NCBI GenBank assembly: GCA_031284675.1
Contig: JAITXQ010000077.1
Span: 1-16,512, forward strand
Length of the DNA stretch: 16,512 bases
Source of the DNA: Rickettsiales bacterium
Lineage (GTDB): Bacteria > Pseudomonadota > Alphaproteobacteria > Rickettsiales > Anaplasmataceae
Direction: 5' to 3'
Under the pieces are notes generated by a model. It saw nothing but the letters and a program-made list of their open reading frames with translations. It did no database searches and had not been told where the DNA came from. The first letter of the stretch is position 1; every line of letters starts with the position of its first letter. The position numbers and the translations under genes were made by a program. This document shows positions 15,801 to 16,512 of the stretch, one piece after another.

Positions 15801-15896
15801 TTACGGTAATCTATCCCATACTTCAACTATATCCTCACCAAAATTTATTATTTTTGCTTTTTTAAACTTATAGCACTCGTTAATGGATTGAATTTC
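15801..15896 (-). pseudogene. Possible fragment of an unknown reading frame
   Basis: The minus strand is open for 31 codons ending at TAA (15803-15801). The translation has a natural-looking C-terminal end (NFGEDIVEVWDRLP). A stop (TAG, 15899-15897) lies directly upstream and there is no start codon. It could be the tail of a gene joined here at the duplication breakpoint, but an open frame of this length can arise by chance. Confidence 0.2.
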
Positions 15897-15900
15897 CTAC

Positions 15901-16015
15901 AAAATGACCAGCTTTTTAATTCCGAAAATCTTTTTTTTAACTTGCCTGTGCAGCTATTGATTTATCAAAATTCAGCCAACCATGTGTATGGTTGGTAGCA
16001 GTTTAGAAAGCAAAT
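15901..16015 (-). pseudogene. Decayed duplicate of the truB 5' end
   Basis: This stretch aligns with 15122-15260. AAATGACCAGCTTTTT, TCTTTTT-AACTTG, TATTGATTTAT, CAGCCA-CCATGTGT and AGCAGTTTAG-AAGC occur in the same order. Read on the minus strand, the codons for HGWLN then KSI of TruB are still recognisable. The segment for GISSAQAVNQVKK is largely lost, and stops and T-run length changes break the frame. It is non-functional. Confidence 0.85.
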
Positions 16016-16050
16016 TTTCAGCTTAAAATTATACTTGCAAAAAAAATAAC

Positions 16051-16079
16051 TTGATTGTGTATGCTAATATATGTATATG
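16051..16079 (+). promoter_or_regulatory. Candidate promoter of the right-end membrane protein gene
   Basis: TTGATT (16051-16056), 17 bases, then TATATG (16074-16079) align exactly with the promoter of the neighbouring 119-aa gene, though with a poorer -10 (4 of 6). The -10 lies 39 bases before the ATG at 16119. Confidence 0.5.
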
Positions 16080-16118
16080 CTAGATTTATTAATTAGTCTC
16101 ATTATAAGGAGGGTTATT

Positions 16119-16512
16119 ATGAATACACCAAGCATATTGAAGTGGGGAAACGCTGTACATATAACAAAAATGAGTATTGAGGGTATAGTTGCAGTTGCAT
16201 CTTTGGCAGCAGCAATAACAACAATGTTAATTGCTACTAATGTAATTGCTGGACCTGCATCTTTGGCACTTGTTAGTGCAATTACTAACCCTGCTGGAAT
16301 TGCAGTTCTATTTATTGCTGCTACATATTTTGCTGCACAGGCTTATTGTTCATGGAAGCAAATGCATAAGAATGCAGAAATGAAACAAGCTGAAACAGCT
16401 AAAAACGCTAATTCTGGATTAAGGAAGGAAGAAAGTATAGGAAATGGAAGGCTTTTTGGATTTCACGGAATAGGAAATGAGAGTAGAAAAGATGTGAACC
16501 AAGAAATTAACA
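16119..16512 (+). CDS. Two-helix membrane protein with fused C-terminal module, 3'-truncated by the window edge
   Basis: ATG at 16119 is preceded by a strong AAGGAGGG (16106-16113) with a 5-base spacer. The frame is open for 131 codons to the window edge, so the C-terminus is missing. Residues about 19-57 and 59-77 are two hydrophobic helices joined by IAGPASLALVSAITNPAG, then a charged linker (WKQMHKNAEMKQAETAK). The helix part is related to the 119-aa neighbour. From Asn96 on (NANSGLRKEES) it is identical to the hydrophilic part of the truncated protein at the left edge and unlike the neighbour's Pro-rich tail. It therefore looks like a fusion between a duplicated membrane hairpin and a multicopy C-terminal module. 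No family is recognised. Confidence 0.75.
   Translation, partial: MNTPSILKWGNAVHITKMSIEGIVAVASLAAAITTMLIATNVIAGPASLALVSAITNPAGIAVLFIAATYFAAQAYCSWKQMHKNAEMKQAETAKNANSGLRKEESIGNGRLFGFHGIGNESRKDVNQEIN
16404..16512. repeat. Right arm of the 109-bp perfect inverted repeat
   Basis: Exact reverse complement of 4-112. The identity begins precisely at the AAC codon for residue 96 of the right-end protein and runs to the last base of the window, so the true repeat is probably longer. Confidence 0.93.

Overview
The window looks like chromosomal DNA of a Wolbachia endosymbiont (Rickettsiales, Alphaproteobacteria). The basis is strong AT richness, near-minimal housekeeping genes in short mixed-strand operons, a scattered complex I locus (nuoABC without nuoD), and many small palindromes of the type 'GTCATTCCAG...CTGGAATGAC' that I know from Wolbachia genomes. 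One of these palindrome clusters is translated in frame inside murF. The assignment comes from recalled family and genome knowledge, not from a search.

Layout, left to right. Positions 1-166 (minus) hold the 5' part of a small unrecognised gene that runs off the left edge. Then come tyrS and rsfS (minus), a divergent promoter region, and a plus-strand run of a kinase-like P-loop protein, rppH and tatD. Converging on it is a minus-strand run reading 318-aa unknown protein, HIT-family hydrolase, nuoA, nuoB, nuoC, mdh. On the plus strand follow murF with its in-frame palindromic insert, an NDUFA9-like NAD(P)-binding protein, a palindrome-rich spacer carrying tRNA-Arg(UCU) on the minus strand, and rpe. 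The classical truB-rpsO-pnp cluster reads on the minus strand and ends at a hairpin terminator. The right end has two related small genes for two-helix membrane proteins, separated by a decayed copy of the truB 5' end.

Functional themes are translation and RNA turnover (TyrRS, RsfS, S15, TruB, PNPase, RppH, tRNA-Arg), respiration and the TCA cycle (NuoABC, Mdh, NDUFA9-like protein), lipid II synthesis (MurF) and the pentose phosphate pathway (Rpe).

The two most unusual features are at the edges and in murF. The last 109 bases (16404-16512) are an exact reverse complement of bases 4-112, and both copies are read in the same frame as the C-terminal part of two proteins with different N-termini. 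The right-hand protein is also a product of a local duplication that carried the truB start and the gene's promoter with it. In murF, roughly 75 extra codons consist of nested Wolbachia palindromes plus a threefold heptapeptide repeat, all kept open.
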